From an uncultured Oscillospiraceae bacterium (lineage in GTDB: Bacteria > Bacillota_A > Clostridia > Oscillospirales > Oscillospiraceae), in contig CAAEOU010000266.1 in the NCBI GenBank assembly GCA_900757695.1, positions 1 to 21,710 on the forward strand: a DNA stretch of 21,710 nucleotides, read 5' to 3'. This document shows, in pieces, positions 20,466 to 21,710 of this stretch. The position numbers and the translations under genes are program-made. Below the pieces are notes generated by a model. It did not search any database and was not told the origin of the DNA. It worked only from the letters and a program-made list of their open reading frames with translations. The first letter of the stretch is position 1, and each line of letters opens with the position of its first letter.

Positions 20466-21710
20466 TTACGCCGGGATCAGTACATTCCACAGCCCCGTGG
20501 AGGTCAGGAACAGGATCAGCATCACCACAGGCACCACATATCGGATCATCACCCGGTACATACCGGCCCGGCGGAAGTGCTCGCCGTTTTTCTCCACCTC
20601 AGAGATGATCCATTCGGGGCCTACCATCCAGCCGATGAGAATGCTGGTGAGCAGGCTGATAAAGGGCATCAGGAAGCTGTTGCTGATATAATCCATCACA
20701 TCCAGCAGCTGTGCCGTGGCACCATTGGGTAGAGGCAGCTCAAAATAAAGTACGTTATAGCCAAGGCAGATCAGCACCGCTGTCACCAGCGAATAAATGC
20801 CGATCATGGCACACATCTTCTTCCGGCTCTGATGAAAGATCTCCATGCAATTAGCCACCAGCGTCTCCATAACAGAGACACAGCTGGTCAGCGCCGCAAA
20901 TCCAAGGGCCAGAAAAAACGCAATGCCCACAAAGCGTCCAATCCCGCCCATGGCAGCAAACACCTTGGGCAGACTGATAAAGGTCAGGCTGGGGCCGCTG
21001 GCCATACCATCGGTGCCCAGGAACACATAGACCGCCGGGATGATCATCATTCCGGCCAGGATTGCCACACCGGTATCGAAAATCTCAATCTGATTGTTGG
21101 CCTTGTTCAGGTCCACATCGTCCTTCACATAGCTGCCATAGGTGATCATGATCCCCATGCTGACGCTCAGGGAGAAGAACAGCTGACTCATGGCGTCCAA
21201 TACTACATTTAAAAATTTACTGACCGTCATACCGGTAAAGTCCGGCTTTAAGTATACGACCAGTCCCTGAAGGCCCGTGCGGGTCACACCGTCCTCTCCG
21301 GTATGGCTGAGGGTCAGGGAAAAAATCGTGATGGCAATGATTAGCAGCAGGAGCCCCGGCATGATAAATTTGGAATACTTCTCAATTCCCTTTTCCACAC
21401 CGCAGTAGACCACCCAAGCCGTCAGCGCCAAAAACAGCAGCATAAACACGATCGGCGATACACTGGAGGTAATGAAGCTTGTAAAGAATCCGTCCTCCGC
21501 CGCCTGTGTTCCCCCGGAGGTCAGATACAGGGCAAAATATTTGGTAATCCAGCCGCCGATGACAGAATAATAGGTCATGATCAGTGCCGGGACCAGAAAT
21601 GTCAGATAGCCAAGGAATTTCCAGCCCTTCTTCAGGGTTCCGAAGGCATTGAGGGCATTCTGCTTGGTCTTTCTGCCGATGGCAACATCCGTGGTCAGCA
21701 GCACAAATCC
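20466..21710 (-). CDS. Sodium-dependent transporter, NSS/SNF family (N-terminus outside window)
   Basis: The frame is open from the right edge to a TAA at 20466, giving 414 residues and lacking perhaps 30-45 N-terminal ones, including TM1 with its Na+/substrate motif. The first visible part (VLLTTDVAIGRKTKQNA) matches the TM2-loop motif of bacterial NSS proteins. GWKFLGYLTFLVPALIMTYY and VIGGWITKYF correspond to TM3. Later landmarks are AMSQLFFSLSVSMGIMITYG (TM6-TM7 region with the conserved Gln and Ser residues) and FFLALGFAALTSCVSVMETL (TM8). Family members co-transport amino acids with Na+ (LeuT, MhsT, TnaT). The substrate is unknown. It is transcribed alone as far as can be seen. Confidence 0.92.
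   Translation of the reverse strand, partial: GFVLLTTDVAIGRKTKQNALNAFGTLKKGWKFLGYLTFLVPALIMTYYSVIGGWITKYFALYLTSGGTQAAEDGFFTSFITSSVSPIVFMLLFLALTAWVVYCGVEKGIEKYSKFIMPGLLLLIIAITIFSLTLSHTGEDGVTRTGLQGLVVYLKPDFTGMTVSKFLNVVLDAMSQLFFSLSVSMGIMITYGSYVKDDVDLNKANNQIEIFDTGVAILAGMMIIPAVYVFLGTDGMASGPSLTFISLPKVFAAMGGIGRFVGIAFFLALGFAALTSCVSVMETLVANCMEIFHQSRKKMCAMIGIYSLVTAVLICLGYNVLYFELPLPNGATAQLLDVMDYISNSFLMPFISLLTSILIGWMVGPEWIISEVEKNGEHFRRAGMYRVMIRYVVPVVMLILFLTSTGLWNVLIPA

Noticed and set aside
20254..20490. A 78-codon minus frame with a hydrophobic end between the transporter and acyltransferase genes
   Set aside because: It runs through the transporter terminator, a second hairpin and the acyltransferase promoter, with no ribosome site and no recognisable domain.

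Overview
The window looks like a piece of chromosome from a low-motility-type gut Clostridia, most likely Oscillospiraceae (Oscillibacter/Flavonifractor-like). The grounds are moderately high GC in genes with AT-rich spacers, strong AGGAGG ribosome sites, a butyrate-type CoA-transferase, Spo0A-related DNA, and Firmicutes-style lipoproteins and sensor kinases. The genus assignment is inference from gene content; nothing in the window proves it. There are no rRNA, tRNA, CRISPR or IS transposase genes.

Left part (1-7.85 kb). The window opens inside a CoA-transferase gene whose stop codon abuts a 169-bp near-palindromic, MITE-like element (790-958). Two LysR regulator genes follow in tandem on the minus strand. 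The second is divergent from a complete branched-chain-amino-acid-type ABC importer operon (lipoprotein binding protein, two permeases, two ATPases; 3114-7780). Overlapping divergent promoters and an inverted repeat lie between the regulator and the importer. A hairpin between the binding protein and the permeases probably sets their expression ratio.

Middle (7.9-11.85 kb). On the minus strand are an AIM24-family protein, a lipoprotein serpin with an inhibitory-type hinge and an Ala-Ala predicted scissile bond, and a small XRE-type regulator. Divergent from the regulator lies a two-gene unit: a 112-aa protein resembling the Spo0A DNA-binding domain without a receiver domain, and a 101-aa hypothetical protein. 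The 340-bp spacer is the most unusual part of the window. It holds a 0A-box match beside a near-consensus plus promoter, an inverted repeat inside that promoter, and a strong minus promoter placed so that the two divergent transcripts would overlap at their 5' ends. It also holds a terminator-like hairpin in the regulator's leader.

Right part (11.9-21.7 kb). This holds an AGCS sodium/amino-acid symporter (+), a membrane-anchored sulfatase/LTA-synthase-like enzyme (-) with three 11-bp direct repeats at its promoter, and a DegV fatty-acid-binding protein (+). Next come trmB translationally coupled to an OmpR-type two-component system (+), and an acyltransferase-3 gene (-) split by a frameshift at a T6 run that is also a perfect -1 slippery heptamer. 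Last is an NSS/SNF sodium-dependent transporter (-) running off the right edge. Most genes have their own promoter and hairpin terminator, so this is mainly a set of short independent units rather than one mobile island.
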